A DNA stretch of 64,000 nucleotides from Achromobacter xylosoxidans A8 (GTDB taxonomy: Bacteria; Pseudomonadota; Gammaproteobacteria; Burkholderiales; Burkholderiaceae_B), in the NCBI RefSeq assembly GCF_000165835.1, contig NC_014640.1, forward strand, positions 5,208,001-5,272,000. The letters are read 5' to 3'. Shown here in pieces: positions 17,469 to 26,610 of this stretch. Made by a program: the position numbers and the translations under genes. Position 1 is the first letter of the stretch, and every line of letters starts with the position of its first letter. The notes under the pieces were generated by a model. It did not search any database, was not told where the DNA came from, and saw nothing but the letters and a program-made list of their open reading frames with translations.

Positions 17469-18254
17469 CTATTGCCCCGCGAAGCGCGCTTCGCGCTTTT
17501 CAAGGAACGCGCCGACGCCTTCATGGGCATCGCGCGTGTCCAGCACCAGACCTATCATGGCCTGCTCGTGCGCCAGCGCATTGGCCAGCGGCATATCGGC
17601 GCCATCGCGCAGGGTGCGCTTGAGCAGCTTGAGCACCAGCGGCGACTTTCCTGCGATCTGTTCCGCCAGCGCCAGGACCTGCGCCATAAGTTGGTCCTTC
17701 GGCACCGCGCGATTGGCCAGGCCGATGCGCACCGCTTCGTCTGCGCTGATGCGCCCGCCGGTAAACATGAGTTCCTTCGCCAGGCAAGGCGCGACTTGCC
17801 GGATGATGCGCTGCGTGCCGCCCGCGCCGGGAAACAGGCCCAGGTTGATCTCCGTCAGCGCAATCATGGCGCTGTCGGCCAGGATGCGCAGGTCCATCGC
17901 CAGCAACAGTTCGGTGCCGCCGCCGAGCGCCCAGCCATTGACCGCGGCGATCGTGGGTTTGTCGCTGATTTCGATGCGCCGGAATACGCGATGGATATCT
18001 TCGGCAAACTCCTGGTAGTGCGCCAGGCCCTGGCGCGAGTTCAGGTCCGCCAGATCGCCCCCGGCCACGAACGATTTTTCCCCCGCGCCGGTAATGACGA
18101 TGACGCGGCAATCTTCGCGGGCCTCCAATGCGGCGAATGCCCGTTCCAGTTCAATCAAAGTCGGAATATCCAGCGCGTTATGCACCGTGGGGCGGTTTAT
18201 CGTGATGATGCCCACGCGGTTGCGGACGTCGGTAAGAATGCTGGGTTCGTTCAT
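17469..18254 (-). CDS. Enoyl-CoA hydratase/isomerase (crotonase) with both catalytic glutamates
   Basis: A 261-residue crotonase. The oxyanion-hole segment is VAGGDLAD, and both catalytic Glu are present: WALGGGTELLLAMD and TEINLGLFPGAGGTQR. It is therefore competent to hydrate 2-enoyl-CoA, the product of the acyl-CoA dehydrogenase in the same operon. ATG 18254 follows GGAGACA and starts at the conserved N-terminus; a longer in-frame extension reading into the E1beta gene is rejected. It sits 14 bases after E1beta and three before E2, an unusual insertion between subunits of one complex. Confidence 0.92.
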   Translation of the reverse strand: MNEPSILTDVRNRVGIITINRPTVHNALDIPTLIELERAFAALEAREDCRVIVITGAGEKSFVAGGDLADLNSRQGLAHYQEFAEDIHRVFRRIEISDKPTIAAVNGWALGGGTELLLAMDLRILADSAMIALTEINLGLFPGAGGTQRIIRQVAPCLAKELMFTGGRISADEAVRIGLANRAVPKDQLMAQVLALAEQIAGKSPLVLKLLKRTLRDGADMPLANALAHEQAMIGLVLDTRDAHEGVGAFLEKREARFAGQ

Positions 18255-18268
18255 GCTGTCTCCAGGGA

Positions 18269-19243
18269 TCAGGCGCAAAGCTTGCGCGCCGCGGCGATGA
18301 CATCGGCCTCTTGGGGCTGATACTGTTCTTCGAGCGCCGGCGCGAAGGGCACCGGAACAAAGGGGGCCGCGACGCGGACGATAGGCGCGTCGAGCTCGTC
18401 GAAGCCAATATCGGCCATGCGCGCGGCAATCTCTGCGCCCACGCCGAATGCCTCGACCGCTTCGTGCACGATAAGCAGCCGATGGGTGGACTTGATCGAG
18501 GCCAACACCGCCTGCTCGTCCCAGGGTTGGATACTGCGCAAGTCCAGCACCTCGGCCTCGATTCCGTCGGCTGCCAGGACCTCGGCGGCCCGCAATGCCT
18601 TGTGCACGGTCGCGCCGTAACTGACTATGGTCAGGTCGCGGCCCGGGCGCGCCACACGCGCCTGGCCTAGCGGTATTGGCCCGGCGTTGTCCGCCACTTC
18701 GCCCTTGAGGGCGTACAAGGCCTTGTTCTCCACGAACACCACCGGGTCCGGGTCGCGGATCGCCGACTTCAGCAGGCCATAGGCGTCGGCGGGGTTGCTG
18801 GGGCACACCACCTTCAATCCAGGGATATGGGCGAACCACGCTTCCAGGCATTGGGAATGCTGCGGGCCGGCGCTGATGCCGCCGCCGTGCGGTGTGCGCA
18901 CCACCAAGGGCACGCTGGCCTGTCCGCCGAACATGAAGCGGGCCTTGGCAGCCTGATTGACCAGCGCGTCCATGGTCAGTGTCATGAAATCCATGAACAT
19001 GATTTCAAGCACCGGCTTCAAGCCGGACAATGCCGCCCCCACGGCCGCATTGGCCATGGTGGCTTCGGAGATCGGCGTGTCGCGGATGCGGTCCGGACCG
19101 AATCGGGCATGCAGCCCGCGGGTCACGCCGAACGGACCGCCGGCTTCGGCTATGTCTTCGCCGAACAGGAATACCGTGGGATCTTCCTCCATGCACTCGG
19201 CCAACGCGCGGTTGATGGCATGGGCAAAACGTAGTTCAGCCAT
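18269..19243 (-). CDS. Thiamine-dependent dehydrogenase E1 component, beta subunit
   Basis: A 324-residue transketolase-like protein forming the E1 heterotetramer with the alpha subunit. Family segments: FGEDIAEAGGPFGVT, RIRDTPISEATMANAAVGAAL, a HSQCLEAWFAHIPGLKVV core, then the transketolase C-terminal domain with VHEAVEAFGVGAEIAA. ATG 19243 comes one base after the alpha-subunit stop, so the two are translationally linked. Together they decarboxylate a 2-oxoacid, or cleave an acetoin-like ketol, and pass the acyl group to E2. Confidence 0.93.
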   Translation of the reverse strand: MAELRFAHAINRALAECMEEDPTVFLFGEDIAEAGGPFGVTRGLHARFGPDRIRDTPISEATMANAAVGAALSGLKPVLEIMFMDFMTLTMDALVNQAAKARFMFGGQASVPLVVRTPHGGGISAGPQHSQCLEAWFAHIPGLKVVCPSNPADAYGLLKSAIRDPDPVVFVENKALYALKGEVADNAGPIPLGQARVARPGRDLTIVSYGATVHKALRAAEVLAADGIEAEVLDLRSIQPWDEQAVLASIKSTHRLLIVHEAVEAFGVGAEIAARMADIGFDELDAPIVRVAAPFVPVPFAPALEEQYQPQEADVIAAARKLCA

Positions 19244-19244
19244 C

Positions 19245-20219
19245 TCAGTTTGCCTCGATAGGGGTGTAGACATCGTTGCAGGCCGCGTGCCAGATCGGTT
19301 GGCGGCCCAGCCGCGCGCGCTCCACCGCTCGCTCGACCTGAGCCTGGACCTCGTCGAAAACCTGTTCACGCTGCGCCTTGGTCACCCCTTTCTTGTCCAG
19401 CGCCGCTTCGAAGCGCGCCACCGGATCGTGCTCGCCCAAGCCTTCGATCTCTTCCGAAGGGCGGTACTTCTGGGGATCGCCTTCGTAATGGCCACGCCAG
19501 CGGTGGGTGATGCATTCCAGTACCCGCGGGCCTTCGCCGGCGCGTATGCTGGCCACGGCAGCGCTTGCGGCCTCGGCGACCCGCAGCACGTCGTTGCCAT
19601 CGATTTTTTCGTGCGGAATGGAAAACGCGGCCGACAGCTTGTCCAGCGGTGCGACGAACTGCTTATGGGTGGGGGAGAACTCGGCCCAGCCGTTGTTTTC
19701 GCAGAGAAACAGCAGCGGCAGACGCCACAGCGCGGCCAGGTTGAGGCTTTCGTGCAGCACGCCTTCAGCCATGGCGCCGTCACCGAAAAAGGCCACCGCC
19801 AGGGAGTCCTTTTTCCTGACCTGATGAGCCAACGCGCTGCCCAGAGCTATCGGTATGCTGGCGCCAACAATGGCATTGGCGCCCAGCATGCCGATGGACA
19901 AGTTGGCCACGTGCATGGAGCCGCCGCGGCCCTTGCAGATGCCTTCCTCGCGCGCCATCAGTTCCAGGAAGAACTCTTCGATGTCGATGCCCTTGGCTAA
20001 CGCGTGCCCATGCCCGCGATGGGTCGAGGCGACGGTATCGTCTGGCCGCAGCACCATGCCCATCGCGGCAGCAACGGCTTCCTGGCCGATGCTCAGGTGG
20101 ATGAAGCCGGGGACTTCCCCATCCGCGAACAAGCGTCCCAGCCTCAGTTCCGCCAATCGGATGCGCAACATGCGCCGGTACGCGTCCAGCAACTGCTCTT
20201 TGTTGGCGCTAGCCACCAT
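19245..20219 (-). CDS. Thiamine-dependent dehydrogenase E1 component, alpha subunit
   Basis: A 324-residue ThDP-binding subunit. The thiamine motif runs from FFGDGAMAEGVLHESLNLA to CENNGW, and other acetoin-dehydrogenase-type segments are STHRGHGHALAKGID and CKGRGGSMHVA. It is the first gene of the long minus-strand operon; the 238 bases upstream to the IclR gene contain a TetR-type palindrome. AGGAGGC lies just before ATG 20219. Closest characterised relatives by motif appear to be acetoin dehydrogenase E1alpha proteins, but no acetoin-specific genes (AcoX, AcoK, AcoR) are present, so another substrate is likely. Confidence 0.93.
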   Translation of the reverse strand: MVASANKEQLLDAYRRMLRIRLAELRLGRLFADGEVPGFIHLSIGQEAVAAAMGMVLRPDDTVASTHRGHGHALAKGIDIEEFFLELMAREEGICKGRGGSMHVANLSIGMLGANAIVGASIPIALGSALAHQVRKKDSLAVAFFGDGAMAEGVLHESLNLAALWRLPLLFLCENNGWAEFSPTHKQFVAPLDKLSAAFSIPHEKIDGNDVLRVAEAASAAVASIRAGEGPRVLECITHRWRGHYEGDPQKYRPSEEIEGLGEHDPVARFEAALDKKGVTKAQREQVFDEVQAQVERAVERARLGRQPIWHAACNDVYTPIEAN

Positions 20220-20294
20220 TGCCTCCTCGTAACAACCGTTCTCTGGTTCGACGCGGCGTGCTGGCCGCCGTTTCGTTACATATAAGTTATCAGT

Positions 20295-20321
20295 CGGTTA
20301 ATTTACTAACCGTACGGTTAG
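20295..20321 (-). promoter_or_regulatory. Palindromic operator before the E1alpha-to-TetR operon
   Basis: CTAACCGTACGGTTAG (20306-20321) is a perfect 16-bp palindrome, and an extra CGGTTA half-site lies at 20295-20300, inverted relative to TAACCG at 20307-20312. Such sequences are typical TetR-family operators. It is about 85 bases upstream of the E1alpha start codon, in an AT-rich stretch suited to a promoter. The TetR gene at the operon end (5169-5822) is the likely binder by inference; no other copy of the 16-mer was noticed in the window. Confidence 0.6.
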
Positions 20322-20457
20322 ATGAATCATAAGCAAAGGTTCTCGCGAACGTCAATCAGGTTTTTCAGGGAGTCTTGGCCGCGCCCGGACGGACGGCAGC
20401 CGCCCTGCCCCTTGCGGTCAAGGAGCAGGGACTTATCGAGGGCAGAGATTCAGAGAA

Positions 20458-21231
20458 TCAGGCGCGGCCGCCGGACAAGGCGCGCGTGATCAGCACGGCG
20501 CGGTCGCGCAAGTCCGCCCCCAGGCGTTCCAGGGCGTCGCCCGAAACCTGCGCGCTGAAACCGACCGCGCTGATGGCCATGGCCGGTTTGCCGAACTCGT
20601 CGAGCACGGCGGCGGAAACGGTGCTCACGCCCTTCACATAGTTGCCGGCGTCCACCGCATAACCCTTGTCGCGCGCTTCCCGAACGCCTTCCAGATATTC
20701 CTGGAAAGGGGGCTTGTCATCCCACCTCAGGTTATCGAAACGCTGCCGCAATTCCTGGTCGTCCAGGCCTGAATGGGCCGCCATGCAACGGCCCAACGCC
20801 GCGATGTACATGGGCAAACGTTGGCCCACGCTCATGTGCACTCGCACGGAACTGTCGGTGTCGGCGCGGTCCACGAGCACCACGCGTTCGTTCGAAGTGC
20901 GCTGCCAGAGCGTCGCCGTGACGCCGTGGCCGCGCGCGATGTCACGCAAATGCGGGTGGACCAGTCGCACGTAGGATCCCTGCTCCAGCACGCCCTTGGC
21001 CAGCTCGACCAGTCCCAGGGCGATGGAGTACGTCTTGGTGGCTTCATCGAAGGTCACCAGGCCTTCATACACCAACGTCTTGAGGAAGTTGTAGCAAGTG
21101 CTGGAATTGAGCTGAAGATCGCGCGCCACCCGGGTGACCCCGACGCCCGAGGGCGCGGCGCTCAGGTAACGCAGGACGCGCAATCCGCCCACGAGGGCGC
21201 CCACGAGTTTTTCCGGTTGTTCGGTCGTCAT
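20458..21231 (-). CDS. IclR-family transcriptional regulator
   Basis: A 257-residue IclR regulator. The N-terminal winged helix-turn-helix includes VTRVARDLQLNSSTCYNFLK (about 33-52), and the C-terminal effector domain has RGHGVTATLWQRT and the GKPAMAISAVGFSAQV segment. ATG 21231 begins the homologous region; longer in-frame extensions are dismissed. It is the last gene of the leftward Bug/CoA-ligase/crotonase operon, 85 bases after the crotonase. It probably recognises the repeated TTATAGCGAATA elements in the divergent promoter region at 25246-25401 and controls both operons. Confidence 0.92.
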   Translation of the reverse strand: MTTEQPEKLVGALVGGLRVLRYLSAAPSGVGVTRVARDLQLNSSTCYNFLKTLVYEGLVTFDEATKTYSIALGLVELAKGVLEQGSYVRLVHPHLRDIARGHGVTATLWQRTSNERVVLVDRADTDSSVRVHMSVGQRLPMYIAALGRCMAAHSGLDDQELRQRFDNLRWDDKPPFQEYLEGVREARDKGYAVDAGNYVKGVSTVSAAVLDEFGKPAMAISAVGFSAQVSGDALERLGADLRDRAVLITRALSGGRA

Positions 21232-21316
21232 TCTGAAGACAGAGAATTTCTCTGGATAGAAAAGAGCAAAAATTGTGACACAGAGCCCCTGCCCACACAA
21301 ACCAGACCGGCCCCTG

Positions 21317-22093
21317 TCAATCGGCGCACTTGGCGCGCATGCCGGCAAGATAGGCGCGTATTTTTTCCTGCACGCCCGGCCGGCTGAAGTTCTCGTGCAT
21401 GAGCGGCTCCAGCGCCTCGATACGGTCGATGCCGGGATCGGGCGGCTCCAGCAGCAGGCGCGCATTGCGGGCTATCGACAAGGCTTCCCGGCGCGCCAGG
21501 TAGAACGCCAGGCGGTCAGCGGCAAGCCGCTCGAAATCCTCGGCCGGGAGCACATCGGTTACCAGTCCTAGCTCGCGCGCGGACGCCGCCTCCAGCAGCT
21601 GGCCGCTCAGACACAGCTGCCTGGCCCGCGCGGCGCTGATCTTGGTTTCCAGCGCGGCCTGGACCATGACGGGATACATGTTGAAGGCGATTTCCGGACA
21701 CGCGAGCGTCAGATCGGCCGCGGCGATGACGATATCGGTCATCGCCAGCAGAATGACGCCAGCGCCAGCGGCCTTGCCCCGGGCTAGCGCCAGGATGGGC
21801 GCCGGGCAGCGCGCCATGGCTGCCATGAGTTCGCGCAAGCCCTGGCCCTGCGCCTCCAGCAACGCCGGACTGCGGACGAACTCCTCTATATCGCCGCCGG
21901 CGCAGAACAGGTAAGGCGAGGCGCTGCGCAGAACGATCAGGCCGATGCCGTCTTGCTGCGCGCTTTCGACCGCGCGCCGCAAGACGGCGAGCATCTCCAC
22001 GTTCAAGGCGTTGGCCTTGGCGGCCCGGTTCAATATGAGCGTGCGTACGCCATCGGCATCGTGAACCTGGACAAAGTGCGCGGCGTCCGTCAT
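21317..22093 (-). CDS. Enoyl-CoA hydratase/isomerase family protein (one catalytic Glu missing)
   Basis: A 258-residue crotonase. The oxyanion-hole segment is LFCAGGDIEEF. One acidic residue is kept in ACPEIAFNMYPV, but the first catalytic Glu position (GGGxE in true hydratases) reads GAGVILL. This suggests an isomerase, a hydrolase or another crotonase reaction, not standard hydration. Its start overlaps the CoA-ligase stop by four bases (ATGA), so the two are coupled and may act in sequence. Confidence 0.88.
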   Translation of the reverse strand: MTDAAHFVQVHDADGVRTLILNRAAKANALNVEMLAVLRRAVESAQQDGIGLIVLRSASPYLFCAGGDIEEFVRSPALLEAQGQGLRELMAAMARCPAPILALARGKAAGAGVILLAMTDIVIAAADLTLACPEIAFNMYPVMVQAALETKISAARARQLCLSGQLLEAASARELGLVTDVLPAEDFERLAADRLAFYLARREALSIARNARLLLEPPDPGIDRIEALEPLMHENFSRPGVQEKIRAYLAGMRAKCAD

Positions 22094-24243
22094 TCGAATC
22101 TGCTTACCACGGCATCGAGCACCCAGGCCTGGCCACCGCTCACTGCCAGCGGATTGATCTCGATCTCGGCGAGGTCTGGCCGCATCAGGAATACCTCGCA
22201 CAAGCACGCGATCTGTCGCGCCAGGGCGGGCAGGTCGACCGCGCCGCGGCCGCGGAATCCTTGCAGCAACCTGGCCGAACGCAAGCTCTCGATCATCTCC
22301 TGGATTCGCGACGGATCCAGAGGCAACAGGCGGCTGGCCACGTCGGGGTCCAGTTCCACCTCGACGCCGCCACGGCCCAAGGTCAGCATGGGGCCGAATC
22401 TGGCATCGCGGCGCAGCCCCAACAGCAATTCATGATCGAAACGCTGCATGGATTCGAGCAGGATGCCCATCGCCTTGATGCCCCGGTCGCGCGCGATTCC
22501 GCGCAGGCGCAGCAGCGCCTCGCGCAACTGCTCATCGTCGGAGATTCCCAGCACCACGCCGCCTATGTCGCTCTTGTGCAGCACCTCATTGGCCTGCAGC
22601 TTGGCGACGACCGGATAGGACAAAGGCGCGGGCAGCCCATTGGGCAGGTCGCCGTCCACCAGCACGCCGTCGGGAATGCCGACAACACCGAGTTCGCGCA
22701 ACAGTCTCTTGCTATCGCACTCCGCCAGGAATATGGTCTGACCGGCCGGCGCCATGGCGCATGGGCGTTCCGGCAGCGCAGGCGCCGTCAGCGCCGCGTG
22801 GCGCAGCCCGTTCAGGCGCACCGCGGCGCCCAGGGCCGCGACCGCTGGCGGGATATCGCGGAACACGGGGATTCGCGCCTGCTCCAGCACAGTCACCGAC
22901 TCTTCCTTGGCGCCGATCCAGATCACGAAGATGGGCCGATGGGTACGCTGGCGAGCCTGGGCGATGGCGTCGGTGAACGCCGTCGCGATGCTGTGCATCA
23001 GGCCAACGAACAGCACGATGGCGTCGTTGCCCGGATCGCGCGCCACGGCTTCCAGCGCCCGCGAAATACTGGCCGTGTCCTGCACGACATTACCCGTCAG
23101 ATCCAGCGGATTGGCCGCCTTGACGAAGGAAGGCAGCACCGGCGCCAGCGCCTCAGCTGTCTGCGGTGCCAGGGCGGGCAGTTCGAGCCCCCAGCGTTCG
23201 GCTTCATCGGCGATGAGCACGCCCGCACCACCCGACACGGACATGACAGCCAGGCGCTTGCCTTGCGGCACGCTATCGAACAGGAACAGCCGGGCCACGT
23301 CCATCATCTGGCCCAGCGAATCCACGCGCAAGGCGCCGTGCTGGCGCAGGCAGGCGTCATACAGAGTGTCATCGCCGGCCAGTGCGCCTGTATGCGAAGC
23401 GGCCGCCGCAGCGCCCGCGCGCGAGCGGCCGGCCTTGATCGCTATGACAGGCTTGCCAGCGGCCGCGGCGCGCAGCAGGGCCCGCCGGAACGCCTCGGCA
23501 TCCCTGATGTCTTCGACGTAGAGACCGATGACGCGCGTCAGCGGATCGTCGGCCAGATACGCAACGGCCGCGGCCGCATCCATATCGCACTCATTGCCGG
23601 TCGTGATCCATTTGCTGAATCCCAAGCCCGACCGCAGGCAGATATCCATCCAATATGCGCCCAGCGCCCCGCTCTGGCTGACGAAGGCGAAACCGCCCTG
23701 CTTGATCGGCGTCTCCTCCAGCGCGGTGGTAAAGGAAGCGATGAGTCCGGTGGCGCTATTGGCCACGCCCAGGCAGTTGGGGCCGAGCACCGTGACGCCT
23801 TTGGCGCGCGCAAGTTCGCCCAGCCGTCGCTGCAGCGCGGCGCCCTCCTCGCTCGTTTCGGAAAAGCCCGACGAGAACACCACGAACGCCTTGACGCCCG
23901 CTGCCACACCCTCGCGGATCACATCCTCGACCAGCGCCGCCGGCGTACCGACAATGGCCAGATCCACAGGCTCGCCTATCGCGGCCAGCGAGGGATAGCT
24001 CTTGAGGCCCTGCACCTGGTCGCGCGTGGGATTGACCGGAAACAGCTTGCCCACGAAGCCGCGCGACAACATGTAGGCCAAGGGGCGGCCCGCGATCTTG
24101 CCCGGGTCGGCGGAAGCCCCCACGATGGCCACGCTGCGCGCCTCCAACACGGCTGCCGCACGCGCGGCCCCCTCCGGCGCCAGCGGCATGGCGGTCGCGG
24201 CGCCGCCGGCGATAGTCACGTCGTCCGTCATTTCAGTTCGCAT
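22090..24243 (-). CDS. ADP-forming (NDP-forming) acyl-CoA synthetase, fused alpha/beta
   Basis: A 717-residue protein with the succinyl-CoA-synthetase-like order: CoA-binding domain (SVAIVGASADPGKIAGRP near the start), ligase CoA domain with the phospho-histidine loop ASHTGALAGDD, and a C-terminal ATP-grasp domain (YPVVAKLQANEVLHKSDIGG). It makes an acyl-CoA reversibly with ATP to ADP plus phosphate. ATG 24243 overlaps the Bug gene stop by 11 bases and has GGCAGG upstream; ATG 24231 is a shorter alternative. The pairing with a Bug receptor suggests activation of a carboxylate captured in the periplasm. Confidence 0.92.
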   Translation of the reverse strand: MRTEMTDDVTIAGGAATAMPLAPEGAARAAAVLEARSVAIVGASADPGKIAGRPLAYMLSRGFVGKLFPVNPTRDQVQGLKSYPSLAAIGEPVDLAIVGTPAALVEDVIREGVAAGVKAFVVFSSGFSETSEEGAALQRRLGELARAKGVTVLGPNCLGVANSATGLIASFTTALEETPIKQGGFAFVSQSGALGAYWMDICLRSGLGFSKWITTGNECDMDAAAAVAYLADDPLTRVIGLYVEDIRDAEAFRRALLRAAAAGKPVIAIKAGRSRAGAAAAASHTGALAGDDTLYDACLRQHGALRVDSLGQMMDVARLFLFDSVPQGKRLAVMSVSGGAGVLIADEAERWGLELPALAPQTAEALAPVLPSFVKAANPLDLTGNVVQDTASISRALEAVARDPGNDAIVLFVGLMHSIATAFTDAIAQARQRTHRPIFVIWIGAKEESVTVLEQARIPVFRDIPPAVAALGAAVRLNGLRHAALTAPALPERPCAMAPAGQTIFLAECDSKRLLRELGVVGIPDGVLVDGDLPNGLPAPLSYPVVAKLQANEVLHKSDIGGVVLGISDDEQLREALLRLRGIARDRGIKAMGILLESMQRFDHELLLGLRRDARFGPMLTLGRGGVEVELDPDVASRLLPLDPSRIQEMIESLRSARLLQGFRGRGAVDLPALARQIACLCEVFLMRPDLAEIEINPLAVSGGQAWVLDAVVSRFE

Positions 24244-25234
24244 CGATGCCTGCCGTCTTGATGACCTGGGCCCAGCGCTTCATCTCGCTGTCCAGGAACT
24301 CGCTGAAAGCCTGCGGCGCAGAGGCGACCGGAATGACGCCCTGCCCGAGCAGGCGCTTGCGCACCACGGGATCTTCGAACTCCGCCCGCACCGCTCCCTG
24401 CAGCTTTTCGACGATACCCTTGGGCACGCCGGCCGGGGCAACCAGACCCAGCCAGGTGTTGCCGTTGAAACCCGGCAAGCCCGACTCATTCAGCGTGGGA
24501 TAGTCTGGATAGGCCGGCGACCGCTCCAGGCCGGTAATGGCGATCAGCTTCAGCTTCCCCGACTTTACATAGGGTTCGGCCGACAGCGCGTCGACGAACA
24601 TCACCGACAGCGAACCGCCGAGCAGGTCCGTCAGTGCCTGGGCGCTGCCCCGGTAGGGCACATGCACCAGCTTGATGCCAGCCGCCTGCTGCAGCAATTC
24701 GCCTGACAGATGGTTGGATTGCCCGACCCCTGCGGACCCGTAGGTCAGGGTACTCGGCTTGGCCTTCGCCAGCGCGATGAATTCCTTCAGATTGGACGCT
24801 GGAATCGACGGATTGGCGACCAGGAAGTTGGTCAGCTCCACCATCTGCGTAATGTTGCTGAAGCCGCGCGCCGTGTCGTACTGCAGCTTGGCGTACATGC
24901 TGGGGTTGATTGCGTGGCTGGTCGCCACCGCTCCCAGGGTGTAGCCGTCGCCCGGCGCGCGGGCCACCGCCTGCGTGCCGATGGTGCCGCCGCCGCCCGG
25001 CAGGTTCTTGACCACCGCGGGCTGGCCCAGGCGCTCGATTCCGTGCGCGGCAGTGCGCGCGATAGTGTCCAGAATGCCGCCGGCCGAAGAGGCCACGATC
25101 ACCTCGATCGGCTTGGAGGGGTAAGCAGGCTCGGAGGCCGCCGCACCTGAGCCCAGGGCCATAAAGGCAGCCACGGCGGCGCTGGCCACCCGCGATGAGA
25201 ATGAGGATTGAAGCAGAGGTCTTCCGGTCTTCAT
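24233..25234 (-). CDS. Bug/TctC-family periplasmic solute-binding receptor
   Basis: A 333-residue protein with a signal peptide ending near GSGAAASEP, followed by the Bug fold: YPSKPIEVIVASSAGGILDTIAR, NLPGGGGTIGTQAVAR, and the carboxylate-binding loop YGSAGVGQSNHLSGELL. Such receptors bind carboxylic acids; the TctA/TctB membrane proteins are not in the window, as is common for orphan Bug proteins in Bordetella and Achromobacter. It is the first gene of the leftward operon, preceded by the repeat-bearing divergent promoter region. Confidence 0.93.
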   Translation of the reverse strand: MKTGRPLLQSSFSSRVASAAVAAFMALGSGAAASEPAYPSKPIEVIVASSAGGILDTIARTAAHGIERLGQPAVVKNLPGGGGTIGTQAVARAPGDGYTLGAVATSHAINPSMYAKLQYDTARGFSNITQMVELTNFLVANPSIPASNLKEFIALAKAKPSTLTYGSAGVGQSNHLSGELLQQAAGIKLVHVPYRGSAQALTDLLGGSLSVMFVDALSAEPYVKSGKLKLIAITGLERSPAYPDYPTLNESGLPGFNGNTWLGLVAPAGVPKGIVEKLQGAVRAEFEDPVVRKRLLGQGVIPVASAPQAFSEFLDSEMKRWAQVIKTAGIDAN

Positions 25235-25245
25235 ATTGTCTCCTT

Positions 25246-25401
25246 TATTCTTTATAGCGAATATTTATCTTTATAGCGAATAAAGTCTAGGATTGACCCT
25301 TTGGCTTGTCAAGAACAAAACCGAACACCCCAATGATTGACGCATCAACGAACGCTGGCTATTATATTTTTTCACGAGAATATTTTTCTCTATAACGAAT
25401 A
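25246..25401. promoter_or_regulatory. Divergent promoter region with repeated TTATAGCGAATA elements
   Basis: In the 227-base gap between the Bug receptor and the acyl-CoA dehydrogenase operons, CTTTATAGCGAATA occurs at 25250-25263 and 25269-25282 (19-base period), and a variant CTATAACGAATA at 25390-25401. TATTC and GAATA arms (25246-25263) give partial dyad symmetry. The region is AT-rich against a GC-rich background. The copies flank both start sites, which fits operators of the local IclR regulator (inference). Confidence 0.55.
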
Positions 25402-25461
25402 TTTAGCCGCCCGAGATTGATGATAGCGGGCGTCATCCGCAGAGACAAAAGGAGCCTATCC

Positions 25462-26610
25462 GTGAGCTTGAGCTTTGCCTTTTCCACCGAGCACGAAGCC
25501 GTCCGCGACACCGTGCGGCGTCTTTGCCAGGACGAACTCTCCTCCCTGGTCTTCGACGCGGAAGAACAGGAAGCCTTCCCCAAGCACGTATTCCAGCGCT
25601 GGGGCGACCTGGGCCTGCTGGGCGTGCGCTACCCGGAAGCCGATGGCGGCAGCGGCCTGGACAAGGTCAGCGATTGCATCGTGCGCGAAGAACTGAGCTA
25701 TCTGTCCCAGGGGTTCGCCTCGACCTGGTCGGCGCATACCCATCTAGGCATCTGGCCCATCTGGAAGGCCGGCACGCCCGCGCAGAAGGCCCGCTTCCTG
25801 GCGCCGGCGCTGGCGGGACGAAAAGTGGCCGGATTCGGCCTGAGCGAACCCGACGGTGGCTCCAACGTGCGCGCCATGAAGACGCGGGCCGAACGCGTCG
25901 AAGGTGGCTGGCGCCTGCACGGCAGCAAGCTGTACATCACCAATGCGCCCTTCGCCGACTTCCTGCTGGTGGCCGCACGCACCAGCCCCGAGCTCCGCCC
26001 GGAATCGATCAGCCTCTTCATCGTCGAGCTGCCCAATCCGGGCTTCGATATTTCCAAGCTCAAGAAGGAAGGGATACGCGCCTCGGAAACGGCGTTGATC
26101 CACATCGACGACGCCTTCGTGCCCGACGACTGCCTGCTGGGCGAGACCGAAGGCACGTATCCGCTGATCCTGGAATCGCTCAGCGAAAACCGCGTAGGCG
26201 TGGCGGCCAATGCGCTGGGCATGGCGCGCGCCGCCTTCGACGCCGCCACCGCCTACGCCAACGACCGCCTGGTGGCTGGCAAGCGCATCGGCCAATACCA
26301 GGCCATCGGCCACAAGCTCGCCGAAATGTCAGCGCAGATCGAGGCGGCGCGCTGGCTGGTCTACTACGGCGCCTGGCGGGTCGACCAGGGAACCCTGGAC
26401 GCCGCCACCGCCGCGCGCGTCAAGCTGGTCGCCAGTGAAACCGCCGTGTCGGTCAGCGAACAGGCCATCCGCATATTCGGCGGCGCCGGCATCATGCGCG
26501 AATACCCGGTGGGCCGCATCCACCGCGACGCTCTCGTCTACATCATCGGCGAGGGCACCAGCGAAATCCAGAAGAACATCATCGCCAACAGCCTGGGGTT
26601 CAAGCCATGA
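25462..26610 (+). CDS. Acyl-CoA dehydrogenase with canonical C-terminal glutamate
   Basis: A 382-residue FAD enzyme, first gene of the rightward operon. Seen: VAGFGLSEPDGGSNVRAMKT (flavin and substrate loop), LYITNAPFADF, a VAGKRIGQYQAIGHKLAEM helix pair, and the C-terminal IIGEGTSEIQ with the catalytic Glu in the medium-chain position. The GTG at 25462 is chosen as start: it is preceded by AAAAGGAG and begins the domain; a TTG/ATG start 45 bases upstream is possible. The stop overlaps the next ATG (ATGA). It may act alone or with the second dehydrogenase at the operon end. Confidence 0.92.
   Translation: MSLSFAFSTEHEAVRDTVRRLCQDELSSLVFDAEEQEAFPKHVFQRWGDLGLLGVRYPEADGGSGLDKVSDCIVREELSYLSQGFASTWSAHTHLGIWPIWKAGTPAQKARFLAPALAGRKVAGFGLSEPDGGSNVRAMKTRAERVEGGWRLHGSKLYITNAPFADFLLVAARTSPELRPESISLFIVELPNPGFDISKLKKEGIRASETALIHIDDAFVPDDCLLGETEGTYPLILESLSENRVGVAANALGMARAAFDAATAYANDRLVAGKRIGQYQAIGHKLAEMSAQIEAARWLVYYGAWRVDQGTLDAATAARVKLVASETAVSVSEQAIRIFGGAGIMREYPVGRIHRDALVYIIGEGTSEIQKNIIANSLGFKP

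Noticed and set aside
18255..18851. N-terminal extension of the crotonase gene at 17469
   Set aside because: The extended frame overlaps the E1beta gene out of frame and is Arg/Gly-rich; ATG 18254 has a ribosome-binding site and begins the conserved domain.
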